Of a stretch of DNA of 64,000 bases, positions 1-8,223 are shown piece after piece. The notes below the pieces were generated by a model that did no database searches, was not told where the DNA came from, and saw only the letters and a program-made list of their open reading frames with translations. The position numbers and the translations under genes are program-made. The DNA comes from CAWGHZ01 sp963822575 (lineage in GTDB: Bacteria > Pseudomonadota > Alphaproteobacteria > MPNO01 > DASWLB01). The DNA is taken from positions 124,001 to 188,000 of the forward strand of contig CAWGHZ010000007.1 of the NCBI GenBank assembly GCA_963822575.1, read 5' to 3'. Numbering within the stretch: the stretch's first letter is position 1; each line of letters begins with the position of its first letter.

Positions 1-57
1 AGCGCGACCATCGGCGCCTGCATCCTGCTGTTCCTGATCCGGCTGATCAAACGCTAG
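1..57 (+). CDS. C-terminal end of a small membrane protein (GlsB/YeaQ-like), partial
   Basis: Only the last 18 codons are in the window; the reading frame is open from base 1 to a TAG at 55-57. The peptide is a hydrophobic helix (SATIGACILLFLIRLIKR) ending in basic residues. This pattern matches the last transmembrane helix of the GlsB/YeaQ/YmgE transglycosylase-associated family of small stress proteins. The identification rests on this short tail only, so other small membrane proteins are possible. It is convergent with the permease gene that ends four bases downstream. Confidence 0.4.
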   Translation, partial: SATIGACILLFLIRLIKR

Positions 58-60
58 CGC

Positions 61-1353
61 CTAAACCTTGCGCGGCCCGCGCCTGAGCGTGAGCACGACC
101 TCGAGCAGAATCGCGGCAAGATAGAAACCGCCGATCCACCACAGGCTCTTGAGGGCGGTGGCGTAGCTGTGCGCCATGAGCAAAGCGAAGCTGACCGCCG
201 TCAATAATGTGCCGGTGAGCGGCCAGACGGCGGCCAAGCCGATCTTCCGGCGAAGGTGCCAAGCCGACAGATTGATGGCGAAGAAGATCAGCAGGAAGGT
301 CGCGCTGGCGAAGGTTGAGATGATCTCCAGCGGCGCGGCGAGCGCGAAGGCGAGCGACGCCGCCGCCAGCGCAACCAGCGCCGCCCAGGGCACCGGGCGG
401 ATGCGTTCGCGTAGCGAAAACACGCGCGGCAAAGCGTGCTCGCGCGCCATCACCATGGCGAGCCGCGCGGCGCCGAACAGCGTGGCATTGATCGCGGACG
501 CGGTTGAGAGCAACGCCGCGATGCCGATCAGCACAAAACCGAATTCGCCCATGGTCGGGCGCGCAGCTACCGCCAGCACGTATTCCTGATCGTGCTGGAT
601 CTGCGCCGATGTCAGGTTGCCGAGCGCCACCGTCGCCACGATCACATAGATCGCCGTCGTCGCCACAATAGAGATGACCAGCGCGCGCTTGAGATTGACG
701 CGCGGATTTCTCATCTCGTCGATAGAGTTGGGAATGAGTTCGAAGCCTTCATAGGCGACGAAAATCAACGCCGCTGCGGTGAACGGCGCGAGCGCGCCCT
801 TGTCGAACAGCGGATGGAAATGACCGGCTTGCACCGTCCACATGCCGGCGACTGCGAAGGCCGCCAGTATGCTGAGCTTGATCGCGACCACGATCAATTC
901 GGTCATGCCTGAAGTCTTGGCGCCGCCGAGATTGACGGCAAGGAAGCCGATGAGCACCAAAGCGGCGAGGCCGCCGCTGACATAATGGTGAGTGCCGGTG
1001 CCCGCGATAAGCGTCGCGCCATAGGCGCCAAACGCCGTGGCATAGAGTGCGAGCGTGCCGACATAGCCGGCGACCAGCAGCCAACCGGCCACCGCCGCCA
1101 CTGCGGGCTGGCCGAAGGCATGCTCGATGTAAGTGAAGCTGCCGCCGTCGCCGTGGAAGGCAAGCCCGAGATGGGCGTAGGACAGCCCGGTCAACAGGGC
1201 GATCGCGCCGCCGATGGCAAGCGTGATCGCCACCGCATGACCGGCTTGGGCGATTGCCAAGCCGAGCACGGCGAATATGCCGCCGCCGATCATGCCGCCA
1301 ATACCGATGGCGACGACTTCGGCGAGATTGAGCTTGCGCGGAGATGCGTCCAT
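61..1353 (-). CDS. APC-family amino-acid permease
   Basis: The 430-residue protein is almost entirely hydrophobic, with about twelve predicted transmembrane helices, and belongs to the amino acid-polyamine-organocation superfamily of inner-membrane permeases. The N-terminal glycine-rich helix (GIGGMIGGGIFAVLG) is the family's substrate-binding unwound helix 1, and the helix-6 region with FVAYEGFELI is also typical. The ATG at 1353 is preferred because an AAGGGA lies about ten bases upstream; an in-frame TTG at 1374 would add seven residues. It is divergent from the ecm gene across a 117-base gap. The substrate cannot be told from sequence; the form resembles YfnA/cationic amino-acid and polyamine permeases. 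Its length is normal. Confidence 0.88.
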   Translation of the reverse strand: MDASPRKLNLAEVVAIGIGGMIGGGIFAVLGLAIAQAGHAVAITLAIGGAIALLTGLSYAHLGLAFHGDGGSFTYIEHAFGQPAVAAVAGWLLVAGYVGTLALYATAFGAYGATLIAGTGTHHYVSGGLAALVLIGFLAVNLGGAKTSGMTELIVVAIKLSILAAFAVAGMWTVQAGHFHPLFDKGALAPFTAAALIFVAYEGFELIPNSIDEMRNPRVNLKRALVISIVATTAIYVIVATVALGNLTSAQIQHDQEYVLAVAARPTMGEFGFVLIGIAALLSTASAINATLFGAARLAMVMAREHALPRVFSLRERIRPVPWAALVALAAASLAFALAAPLEIISTFASATFLLIFFAINLSAWHLRRKIGLAAVWPLTGTLLTAVSFALLMAHSYATALKSLWWIGGFYLAAILLEVVLTLRRGPRKV

Positions 1354-1470
1354 GCCCGTCAAATCCCTTGGCAACTGGCGTACAAGCTAACCAATACACA
1401 GCAAGCCAATTGCAAACCCTGTTGTTGCAGCGCACAATAGGCAAGTCGTGCGGACCCTTGCAGGCCTGAA

Positions 1471-2778
1471 ATGAGCGAGCAAAAGCCAAAACGCGACAAG
1501 CCCTGGATCTTCCGTACCTATGCCGGCCATTCCACGGCCGCCGATTCCAACGCGCTCTACCGCAAAAATCTAGCCAAGGGGCAGACCGGCCTGTCGGTCG
1601 CCTTCGATCTGCCGACACAGACCGGCTATGACAGCGATCACGTGCTGGCCAAGGGCGAAGTCGGCAAAGTCGGCGTGCCGGTCAACCACCTCGGCGACAT
1701 GCGCGCGCTGTTTGACGGCATCCCGCTCGCCTCGATGAACACTTCGATGACCATCAACGCCACCGCGGCGTGGCTGATGGCGCTCTACATCGCGGTGGCC
1801 GACGAGCAGGGCGCGCCGCGCGCGGCGCTGACCGGCACCATCCAGAACGACATCATCAAGGAATATCTCTCGCGCGGCACCTACGTTTTTCCGCCGGCGC
1901 CGTCGATGCGGCTGATCAAGGACGTGGCGATCTTCACCACCTCCGAGCTGCCGAAATGGAACCCGATGAACATCTGCTCCTACCACTTGCAGGAGGCGGG
2001 AGCGACGCCGGTGCAGGAGCTAGCCTTCGCGCTCGCCACCGCCATCGCGGTGCTCGACACCGTGAAGGCGTCCGGCGAGGTAAGCCAGGAAAAATTCTGC
2101 GACGTGGTCGGACGCATTTCCTTCTTCGTCAACGCCGGACTTCGATTCATTACCGAAATCTGCAAGATGCGCGCCTTCACCGAATTGTGGGAGGAGATCA
2201 CGCGCGAGCGCTATGGCGTCACCGATCCCAAGCAGCGCCTGTTCCGCTACGGCGTGCAGGTGAACTCGCTCGGCCTGACCGAGCAGCAAGCCGAGAACAA
2301 CGTCGCGCGCATCCTGCTGGAGATGCTGGCAGTGACGCTGTCGAAAGGCGCACGCGCCCGCGCCGTGCAGCTGCCGGCCTGGAACGAGGCGCTCGGCCTG
2401 CCGCGGCCGTGGGATCAGCAATGGTCGCTGCGCATGCAGCAAATCCTCGCCTACGAAACCGACCTGCTCGACTACGGCGACATTTTCGACGGCTCGAACG
2501 AGATCGCGCGCAAGGTCGCGGAGCTCAAGCGCGAGGCCAAGGAAGAGCTGGCGCGCATCGAGGCGATGGGCGGCGCGGTGGCGGCGGTCGAGTCGGGCTA
2601 CATGAAGCAACAACTAGTCGAATCGAACACCGCGCGGCTGGAAGCGATCGAGCGTGGCGAGCAGATCGTGGTCGGCGTCAACAAATATCTCGAGACCGAA
2701 CCTTCGCCGCTGACCGGCGGCGTCGAGTCGATCATGACCGTGTCGGAAGACGCCGAGCATGACCAGCTTGGCGGCTGA
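1471..2778 (+). CDS. ecm: Ethylmalonyl-CoA mutase, catalytic domain (N-terminal part of a frameshifted gene)
   Basis: This encodes the TIM-barrel domain of a B12-dependent acyl-CoA mutase. The signature near residues 10-60 (WIFRTYAGHSTA, FDLPTQTGYDSDH) and the block GTIQNDIIKEYLSRGTYVFPP are those of MeaA/Ecm. This enzyme converts (2R)-ethylmalonyl-CoA to methylsuccinyl-CoA in the ethylmalonyl-CoA pathway of acetyl-CoA assimilation. Full-length Ecm is about 650 residues, but this frame stops at 2776-2778 after 435 residues. The expected continuation (KAWREQRDKAAV) lies in another frame starting at about 2778. One extra base near 2775 would join the two. Either an indel in the assembly or a true frameshift mutation separates the halves. 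ORF start: ATG at 1471. Confidence 0.9.
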   Translation: MSEQKPKRDKPWIFRTYAGHSTAADSNALYRKNLAKGQTGLSVAFDLPTQTGYDSDHVLAKGEVGKVGVPVNHLGDMRALFDGIPLASMNTSMTINATAAWLMALYIAVADEQGAPRAALTGTIQNDIIKEYLSRGTYVFPPAPSMRLIKDVAIFTTSELPKWNPMNICSYHLQEAGATPVQELAFALATAIAVLDTVKASGEVSQEKFCDVVGRISFFVNAGLRFITEICKMRAFTELWEEITRERYGVTDPKQRLFRYGVQVNSLGLTEQQAENNVARILLEMLAVTLSKGARARAVQLPAWNEALGLPRPWDQQWSLRMQQILAYETDLLDYGDIFDGSNEIARKVAELKREAKEELARIEAMGGAVAAVESGYMKQQLVESNTARLEAIERGEQIVVGVNKYLETEPSPLTGGVESIMTVSEDAEHDQLGG

Positions 2779-2822
2779 AAGCCTGGCGCGAACAGCGCGA
2801 CAAGGCTGCCGTCGCCGAGGCG

Positions 2823-3455
2823 TTGAAGGACCTCAAGCGCGCGGCGGGCGGCTCAGGCAACATCATGCCGGCCTCGATCCAATGCGCCAAAGCCGGCGTC
2901 ACCACCGGCGAATGGGGCTGGACGCTGCGCGAGGCCTTCGGCGAATACCGCGCGCCGACCGGCGTCGGCCGCGCCATGCGCAACGACGTCACGGGGCTCG
3001 ACGACATCCGCGCCGACGTCGACCGCGTGTCGCGCAAGCTCGGGCGGCGGCTGACCTTCCTGGTCGGCAAGCCGGGCCTCGACGGCCATTCAAACGGCGC
3101 CGAGCAGATCGCGGTACGCGCGCGCGACGCCGGCATGCAGGTGGTCTATGAGGGCATAAGGCTGACGCCGGAGGAAATCGTCGAGGCCGCGCGCAAGGGC
3201 AAGGCGCACGTCATCGGCCTGTCCGTGCTCTCCGGCAGCCACATGCCGCTGGTCGAGGACGTGGTGGCGCGCATGAAGAAGGAAGGCCTCGACGTGCCGG
3301 TGGTGGTCGGCGGCATCATTCCGCCGGAGGACGCCGCCGAACTGGAGAAGCACGGCGTGGCCGCGGTCTATACACCGAAGGATTTCGAACTGAACCGCAT
3401 CATGGCGGACGTGGTGCGCATCGTCGAACGCGCCAACGGCGCGAGCAATATTTAG
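2823..3455 (+). CDS. ecm: Ethylmalonyl-CoA mutase, B12-binding domain (C-terminal part of a frameshifted gene)
   Basis: This is the remainder of the mutase gene. It holds the linker conserved in MeaA (NIMPASIQCAKAGVTTGEWG) and the cobalamin-binding Rossmann domain with the base-off/His-on motif D-x-H-x-x-G (GLDGHSNGAEQIA) and the later GLSVLSGSH and VVGGIIPPEDA segments. The frame actually reads back to about 2775, where it should connect to the catalytic domain. The given start is only a TTG at 2823 without a clear ribosome-binding site, so independent translation is doubtful. Mutases with separate B12 subunits exist in other lineages, but the unbroken protein similarity across the junction argues for a single-base deletion in a fused gene. 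Confidence 0.85.
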   Translation: MKDLKRAAGGSGNIMPASIQCAKAGVTTGEWGWTLREAFGEYRAPTGVGRAMRNDVTGLDDIRADVDRVSRKLGRRLTFLVGKPGLDGHSNGAEQIAVRARDAGMQVVYEGIRLTPEEIVEAARKGKAHVIGLSVLSGSHMPLVEDVVARMKKEGLDVPVVVGGIIPPEDAAELEKHGVAAVYTPKDFELNRIMADVVRIVERANGASNI

Positions 3456-3458
3456 GGG

Positions 3459-3800
3459 TTATTCGTTGCGTCTTGCCTGCTGGCGCACATCGGACGGCGT
3501 CGTGCCGTAACGGCGGCGGAAGGTGCGGTTGAAATAAGACAGGTCGCCGAAGCCGACGCGCAGCGCGATTGTGCTGATCGACTGTTGTAAGAATCGCGGG
3601 TCGCTGAGCAGACGGCGCGCATTGGCCAGACGCAGATTAACGACATATTCGGTGAACGAGACACCTTCGTCCTCGAACAGCATGTGGATGTAGCGGGGCG
3701 TCAGCCCCTGCCGCTCGGCGACGGCGGCAACCGACAGCCGCGGATCGAAAATGTTCGACAAGATGTCCTGCTTGATGGCGGCAAGCCGCGCCGCGCGCAC
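3459..3800 (-). pseudogene. AraC-family transcriptional regulator, truncated (DNA-binding domain only)
   Basis: The 113 residues contain an intact AraC-type double helix-turn-helix (from about residue 20: LSVAAVAERQGLTPRYIHMLF, then IALRVGFGDLSYFNRTFRRRYGTTPSD). The preceding RGVRAARLAAIKQDI is the usual linker in regulators of about 300 residues. The ligand-binding N-terminal domain is missing: an in-frame TAG lies nine codons upstream of the GTG at 3800, and the next 140 bases lead into a divergent porin gene. It is therefore a remnant or a decayed gene. It is convergent with ecm, only three bases away. Confidence 0.7.
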
Positions 3801-3944
3801 GCCGCGTTTTGCGTGGCAATTCTGCTACAGCTTTTTGAATCCGTGCCAAGTTCGCGACCGTCCTACCGACATTACCCTCACGTCCAAGCCGGTGATCCAA
3901 GCCGGCTATTAGTATTAGCTTCCATACCGGCGGGGGCGACTGTG

Positions 3945-4721
3945 ATGTCAAATTTCAAACCGACATTGAAAGCCGTTTTTCTTGTTGCAGGCATTATGCT
4001 CCTTTCCGCCTTCACGCCAAAGTTTGCCTCCGCCGCGTCTCCCGCAATGCCGTGGACCGGCTTCTACATAGGCGCCAATGCTGGCTATGGCTGGGGCACA
4101 ACGACAGACAACCTGATTGGATACCCTCCATTCAACTGGGCGATATTCAATATTGCGCCCGGCGTTCCGGCGACGTTTGACCATACGTTAGGTGGCTTTA
4201 TCGGCGGTGGGCAAGCTGGATATAATTTTCAAACTGGGAGTTTTGTTTTTGGTGTGGAGGGTGACTTTTCGTTCTCTAACATTCACGACGATCTAGTTCG
4301 GACCGGACTTGATGGAATCGGAACGTATTTCGAAGACCCGGAAAGTCAAAAACTGAAATGGCTGGCGACCGTGCGCGGGCGTGTAGGCATTGCGGCCACG
4401 AATCAATTATTGATCTTTGCCACCGGCGGCTACGCCGTAGGAAGCGTATATATCTCAACCGCTTACACCTACCCCTTTTCAATCACTTATAGTGGGGACG
4501 CCACAACAACCAAGTCGGGCTGGACGGCCGGCGGCGGAGCCGAATATGCGCTCGGGACGAATTGGAGCGTTAAGCTGGAATATTTGTACGTCGACCTCGG
4601 AAAGGCGTCATCGATCGGAACACCAAAACCACCGAACGGAAATTTGCACACTGAAGCAACCGTCGACACGAGGGTCAGCATCGTACGGATTGGGATTAAT
4701 TATCGATTTGGCGGCCCTTGA
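3945..4721 (+). CDS. Outer-membrane beta-barrel protein (Omp25/Opa-like porin family)
   Basis: The 258-residue product has a signal peptide (residues 1-30, hydrophobic core VFLVAGIMLLSAF, cleavage after ASA) followed by the family start PWTGFYIGANAGYGWG. It contains repeated amphipathic strands, the segment GGFIGGGQAGYNFQTGSFVFGVEGDF, and ends with a beta-barrel C-terminus (IVRIGINYRFGGP). These features mark the small outer-membrane immunogenic/Omp25-like barrels that are numerous in Rhizobiales. The longer upstream reading frame is discarded because only the ATG at 3945 precedes the signal peptide. Base composition is more AT-rich than in neighbouring genes. A second member lies at 32731-33567. 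Confidence 0.82.
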   Translation: MSNFKPTLKAVFLVAGIMLLSAFTPKFASAASPAMPWTGFYIGANAGYGWGTTTDNLIGYPPFNWAIFNIAPGVPATFDHTLGGFIGGGQAGYNFQTGSFVFGVEGDFSFSNIHDDLVRTGLDGIGTYFEDPESQKLKWLATVRGRVGIAATNQLLIFATGGYAVGSVYISTAYTYPFSITYSGDATTTKSGWTAGGGAEYALGTNWSVKLEYLYVDLGKASSIGTPKPPNGNLHTEATVDTRVSIVRIGINYRFGGP

Positions 4722-4845
4722 TCGGTCGCCAATAGACCAGATTGTTCATTGGGCCGCCACCACGGCGCTCATCGACATGTCGTTTTGGCCGCACCTGAAA
4801 ACTGTCGGCATCAAACGGCCGCGCACGATGAGCGCGGTGCGCAGA

Positions 4846-5640
4846 TCACGACCTCGGCATATCGACCAGCGCCGTCAGCGTGAAGACGCTGCCGCTGCCC
4901 GGTTTGCTGGTGACCTTAAGGTCACCGCCCATCGCCTTGGCGATACGTTTGACGAAGACGAGACCGAGGCCGGCGCCGCCGTAGCGGCGCGCCACCGCCT
5001 CGCTCGCCTGCGCGAAGGGGCGGAACAGAAATTTCAACTCGCCCGCGGTCAGCCCGATGCCGCTGTCGGCGACCGTGAAGACGAGGCGCACTTGATTGCT
5101 CCTTGCCTTTTCGGCGGCGGCGGACAGCCGCACGACGCCGACGCGGGTGAACTTCACCGCATTGTCGGCGAGATTTTCCAGCGCCGCGCGCAGGCGCAAG
5201 GCGTCGCCGACCACAAACGCCGGCAGGTCGGGCGCGATGTCGATCTCGGCCTTGACGTCCTTATTGCCGGCGCGCGCGGCCAGCGTCTGGCCGACCGCTT
5301 CGGCAAGTTCGCGCGACGAAAACGGCTCACGTTGCAGCACCAGGCCGGCGGCGTCGGCCTTGACGGCGTCGACGATCAGCGAGGTCAGCGCGGTCAAATG
5401 ATCGGCGCCGCTCTTGATAGCGTTCGCCCATTCGCGCTCGCGCGTGCCGATATCGGCGGAAGCCAGCATCTCGGCCAGCGCCACGATGCCGGTGAGCGGC
5501 GTGCGCACGTCATGGGCGATGCCGGCAAGCGCGGCTTCGATGGCGCGCGCCTTTACGCGCGCCTTTAAGCGGGCCTTGGGCGGACGCGCGGGCGCGCCGC
5601 GCCGCCGCCGCGGTCGCTTTTTCGCTTTGCGCTTGGCCAT
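4846..5640 (-). CDS. Soluble sensor histidine kinase without a recognisable sensor domain
   Basis: The 264-residue protein begins with a Lys/Arg-rich stretch (residues 1-32) and then carries a HisKA dimerisation domain with the phospho-accepting His at about residue 43 (IAHDVRTPLTG). A HATPase_c domain follows with an N box (ENLADNAVKF), a G1 box (DSGIGL) and a G2 box (GGAGLGLVFVKRIA). No transmembrane helix, PAS or GAF domain is visible, so it should be cytoplasmic. No response-regulator gene is adjacent. The ATG at 5640 has AGGGGAT just upstream, which decides the start. The input signal and partner are unknown; it could be the kinase part of a dispersed phosphorelay. Confidence 0.82.
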   Translation of the reverse strand: MAKRKAKKRPRRRRGAPARPPKARLKARVKARAIEAALAGIAHDVRTPLTGIVALAEMLASADIGTREREWANAIKSGADHLTALTSLIVDAVKADAAGLVLQREPFSSRELAEAVGQTLAARAGNKDVKAEIDIAPDLPAFVVGDALRLRAALENLADNAVKFTRVGVVRLSAAAEKARSNQVRLVFTVADSGIGLTAGELKFLFRPFAQASEAVARRYGGAGLGLVFVKRIAKAMGGDLKVTSKPGSGSVFTLTALVDMPRS

Positions 5641-5686
5641 TACATCCCCTGCCCCGCAACGCGAAACCATGCCACGGATGGCGTGC

Positions 5687-6559
5687 TCAATCGAGCCCGA
5701 CGCGTTTGCGGATTTCCGCCGCGCCCAAGCCTTGCGCCCGCAATTCGCGCAACCCGGTCGATTGCGTCGATTTCGAAAGCTTGCGCCCGTCGTCGTCGAG
5801 GATAAGGCGATGATGGTGGTAGGCGGGTTGCGGCAGATTGAGCAGCGCCTGCAACAGCCGGTGTACGCTGGTGGCGTGGAACAGGTCGGCGCCGCGCACC
5901 ACGTCGGTGACGCCTTGTGCCGCGTCGTCCACTACCACCGCCAGGTGATAGCTAGTCGGCGTCTCCTTGCGCGCCAGGATGACGTCGCCCCAGGCAGCGG
6001 GATTGGCGGCAACGCTGCCGGTTTCGCCGTCCGGCCCGGCGCCGGTTTCCGACCACGCGAGCGCGCCAACGCGCGCGATGGCGGTGGCCATGTCGAGGCG
6101 CAGCGCATAGGGCTCGCCCGACGCCACCCGGCGCGTGCGTTCGGCGGCAGGCATCGCATCCACGGCGCCCGGATAAAGCGGCGCGCCGTCGGGATCGCAC
6201 GGCCAGTCTCGCTGCAGCTTTGCTTCGCGCTGCGCGACCATCGCCGCGATCTCGGCGCGGCTTTCAAAGCTCGGATAGATCAGCCCCGCCGCGTAGAGCT
6301 GGGCGAGCGCGCCACGATAGCTGGCGATGTGCCCGGACTGCCGCCGCACCGGTTGTTCCCAGGCAAGCCCGAGCCACGCCAGGTCCTCAAAGATCGCCGC
6401 CTCATATTCCGGCCGGCAGCGCGCCTCGTCGATGTCCTCGATACGCAACAACAGGCGGCCGCCCGCCGCCTTCGCCCTATCGGCATTGATCAGCGCCGAC
6501 AGCGCATGGCCGAGATGCAGATAGCCGTTAGGCGACGGCGCGAAGCGGAAAATACTCAT
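5687..6559 (-). CDS. gluQRS: Glutamyl-Q tRNA(Asp) synthetase
   Basis: The 290-residue protein is a truncated glutamyl-tRNA synthetase lacking the anticodon-binding domain, as expected for GluQ-RS, which attaches glutamate to the queuosine base of tRNA(Asp). The class I HIGH motif appears as HLGH (residues 15-18, within FAPSPNGYLHLGHA) and the KMSKS motif as KLSKS near the C-terminus (LILDDDGRKLSKS). The length and the adjacent RIEDIDEARCRPEY block agree with the family. The ATG at 6559 places translation directly at MSIFRFAPSP; an upstream GTG at 6568 would add three residues within a palindromic repeat. It follows the histidine kinase on the same strand by 46 bases. Confidence 0.93.
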   Translation of the reverse strand: MSIFRFAPSPNGYLHLGHALSALINADRAKAAGGRLLLRIEDIDEARCRPEYEAAIFEDLAWLGLAWEQPVRRQSGHIASYRGALAQLYAAGLIYPSFESRAEIAAMVAQREAKLQRDWPCDPDGAPLYPGAVDAMPAAERTRRVASGEPYALRLDMATAIARVGALAWSETGAGPDGETGSVAANPAAWGDVILARKETPTSYHLAVVVDDAAQGVTDVVRGADLFHATSVHRLLQALLNLPQPAYHHHRLILDDDGRKLSKSTQSTGLRELRAQGLGAAEIRKRVGLD

Positions 6560-6563
6560 TCCT

Positions 6564-6645
6564 GTCACCCCCGGGCTTGACCCGGGGGTCCATCTTGTTT
6601 CCTTTCAGGCGCCTCATGGATTGCCGGGTCAAGCCCGGCAATGAC
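6564..6645. repeat. Compound extragenic palindrome (two hairpins in mirrored orientation)
   Basis: Two GC-rich hairpins lie between the divergent gluQRS and alkA-like genes. The first has arms cccccggg (6568-6575) and cccggggg (6581-6588) with loop cttga. The second has arms ttgccggg (6621-6628) and cccggcaa (6634-6641) with loop tcaag. The outer flanks gtca (6564-6567) and tgac (6642-6645), and the inner flanks tccat and atgga, are also complementary, so the whole unit is one large inverted repeat. Elements with the core GGGCTTGACCC are familiar as dispersed repeats in Bradyrhizobium-type genomes. Placing two genes' starts at its edges may affect their expression. Confidence 0.8.
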
Positions 6646-6655
6646 AAGAAAAATA

Positions 6656-7384
6656 ATGACCCATTTCCTCCACACCGACGCCGATCTGCAGGCCGCCCTG
6701 CCCCAGCTCATCCTCGCCGACCCGCGTCTTGCGCCGGTAGCGGAAAAGGCCGGCACCTTCAGCCTGCGCCGGCGCGAAGCGGGCTTTGCCGGCCTGTGCG
6801 CCATCGTCTGTGGTCAGCAGCTGTCGACCGCGAGCGCCGCCGCCATTCGCGACCGGCTGTTCGCCGCCTTCGATCCCTTTCATCACGACACCGTGCGCCG
6901 CGCGCGCACTGACAAGCTCAAAGGCCTCGGCCTCTCCGCGCCCAAAATCAAATCGATCCGCGAGATCGGCAAAGCGGTGTCCAAGGGACGCATCGATCTC
7001 AATGCGGTCGGCAATATGGACGCCGATGATGCGCACGCAGCGCTCGTTGCGCTGCACGGCGTCGGACCGTGGACCGCCGACATTTATCTGTTGTTCTGTC
7101 TCGGCCATGCCGACGCCTTCCCGGCCGGCGATCTCGCTGTACAGGAATCCGCGCGCATTGCATTGAACCTGCGCAAACGCCCCGACGCCAAGGCGCTCGG
7201 CAAAATCGCCGAAGCCTGGCGGCCCTGGCGCGGCGTGGCGGCGCATCTGTTGTGGGCCTATTATCACGTCGTCAAACGGCGCGAGGGGATATCGCTGCAA
7301 TCGGCCGCTAGAGCGCCGGCAGCGAAGAAGCAAAAGACGACGGCAAAGAAAAAATCGGCGAAAAGGAAAAAGCGGAATGGCTGA
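6656..7384 (+). CDS. DNA-3-methyladenine glycosylase II family protein (AlkA-like, HhH-GPD)
   Basis: The 242-residue protein is a helix-hairpin-helix DNA glycosylase that removes alkylated bases from DNA. The hairpin LHGVGPWTADIYLL (about residues 133-146) is followed by the Gly/Pro-rich segment and the catalytic aspartate at about residue 159 (FPAGDLAVQ). A lysine-rich tail of about 25 residues (KKQKTTAKKKSAKRKKR) probably adds non-specific DNA affinity. The ATG at 6656 is preferred because the upstream ATG at 6641 lies inside the palindromic repeat. The stop overlaps the start of the following esterase gene by eight bases, which implies co-transcription. Confidence 0.88.
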   Translation: MTHFLHTDADLQAALPQLILADPRLAPVAEKAGTFSLRRREAGFAGLCAIVCGQQLSTASAAAIRDRLFAAFDPFHHDTVRRARTDKLKGLGLSAPKIKSIREIGKAVSKGRIDLNAVGNMDADDAHAALVALHGVGPWTADIYLLFCLGHADAFPAGDLAVQESARIALNLRKRPDAKALGKIAEAWRPWRGVAAHLLWAYYHVVKRREGISLQSAARAPAAKKQKTTAKKKSAKRKKRNG

Positions 7385-8036
7385 ACTCGACGGCCCGCGC
7401 ATCGCGCCGCGCTCCGGCACTGCGCGCCAACTCGTGGTGTTCCTGCACGGCTATGGCGCCGACGGCAACGATCTGATCGAGATCGGCCGCGCTTGGCAGA
7501 GCCTGTTGCCCGATGCTGCTTTCGTGTCGCCGCACGCGCCGCGCCCCTGCGGGCAGGCGCCGGTCGGGCGCGAATGGTTTCCGCTCACGTTCCGTGATCC
7601 GGACGAACGCTGGAACGGCGTCAACGCCGCCGCGCCCGCGCTCAACGCTTTTCTTGATGCCGAGCTACAGCGGCTCAAGCTTGCGCCGTCGGCGCTGGCA
7701 CTGGTCGGCTTTTCGCAAGGGACCATGATGGCGCTGCATGTCGGCCTGCGCCGCGCGGCGGCGCCGGCCGCCATCGTCGGCTATTCCGGCATGCTGGCGG
7801 TGCCGGAGAATGTCGAGCCGGAAAAGTTCGCCGCCGAGATCAAATCCAAGCCGCCGGTGCTGCTGGTGCACGGCGACCAAGACGAGCTGATCCCGGTGCA
7901 GGCGCTGATGCACGCCGCCCAAGGCCTGGCGTCCTTGGAGGTGCCGGTGGAGTGGCATATCTCGCCGGGGCTGGGCCACGGCATCGACCAGGAAGGCCTG
8001 CGCCAGGGCGGCGAGTTTCTGGCACGTCGGCTATAG
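7377..8036 (+). CDS. Phospholipase/carboxylesterase family hydrolase (YpfH-like)
   Basis: The 219-residue alpha/beta hydrolase carries the oxyanion region FLHGYGADGNDL (residues 22-33), the nucleophile elbow GFSQG (Ser113), a C-terminal HGDQDELIP with the likely catalytic Asp169, and His201 in LGHGID. This is the full catalytic triad of the bacterial carboxylesterase/lysophospholipase-like family (COG0400). Length is normal and there is no signal peptide, so it is cytoplasmic. It overlaps the glycosylase gene by eight bases and probably shares its transcript. The physiological ester is unknown. Confidence 0.88.
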   Translation: MAELDGPRIAPRSGTARQLVVFLHGYGADGNDLIEIGRAWQSLLPDAAFVSPHAPRPCGQAPVGREWFPLTFRDPDERWNGVNAAAPALNAFLDAELQRLKLAPSALALVGFSQGTMMALHVGLRRAAAPAAIVGYSGMLAVPENVEPEKFAAEIKSKPPVLLVHGDQDELIPVQALMHAAQGLASLEVPVEWHISPGLGHGIDQEGLRQGGEFLARRL

Positions 8037-8059
8037 CCGACGTGCGACACTAAAAACCG

Positions 8060-8085
8060 CCGATCTCGGGTAGACCCGAGATCGG
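8060..8085. repeat. Short perfect palindrome after the esterase gene
   Basis: Arms ccgatctcgggt (8060-8071) and acccgagatcgg (8074-8085) are perfect complements with a two-base loop. The core ctcgggt-NN-acccgag recurs at 36872-36899. It could act as a terminator for the upstream operon, but no T-run follows on either strand, so it is listed as a repeat. The gap 8037-8223 holds nothing else that I recognise. Confidence 0.65.
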
Positions 8086-8223
8086 ATGCGGCGTTTCCCC
8101 GCTCCCGGATAGACGCCTTTAAGGGTAACCCCCGGGCTCACTTCACAATCTTGTCACGCTGCCCTATTAGTAGCCGCTTAGCTGCATGGCGGCAGCTGAT
8201 TCAGGGGGTTAAGGGAGCCTCGC

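Noticed and set aside
1422..1437. Dyad ttgttgcagcgcacaa between the permease and ecm, like a PhaR-type operator
   Set aside because: Only the outer four bases on each side are truly symmetric. The match to any operator is from memory and too weak to list.
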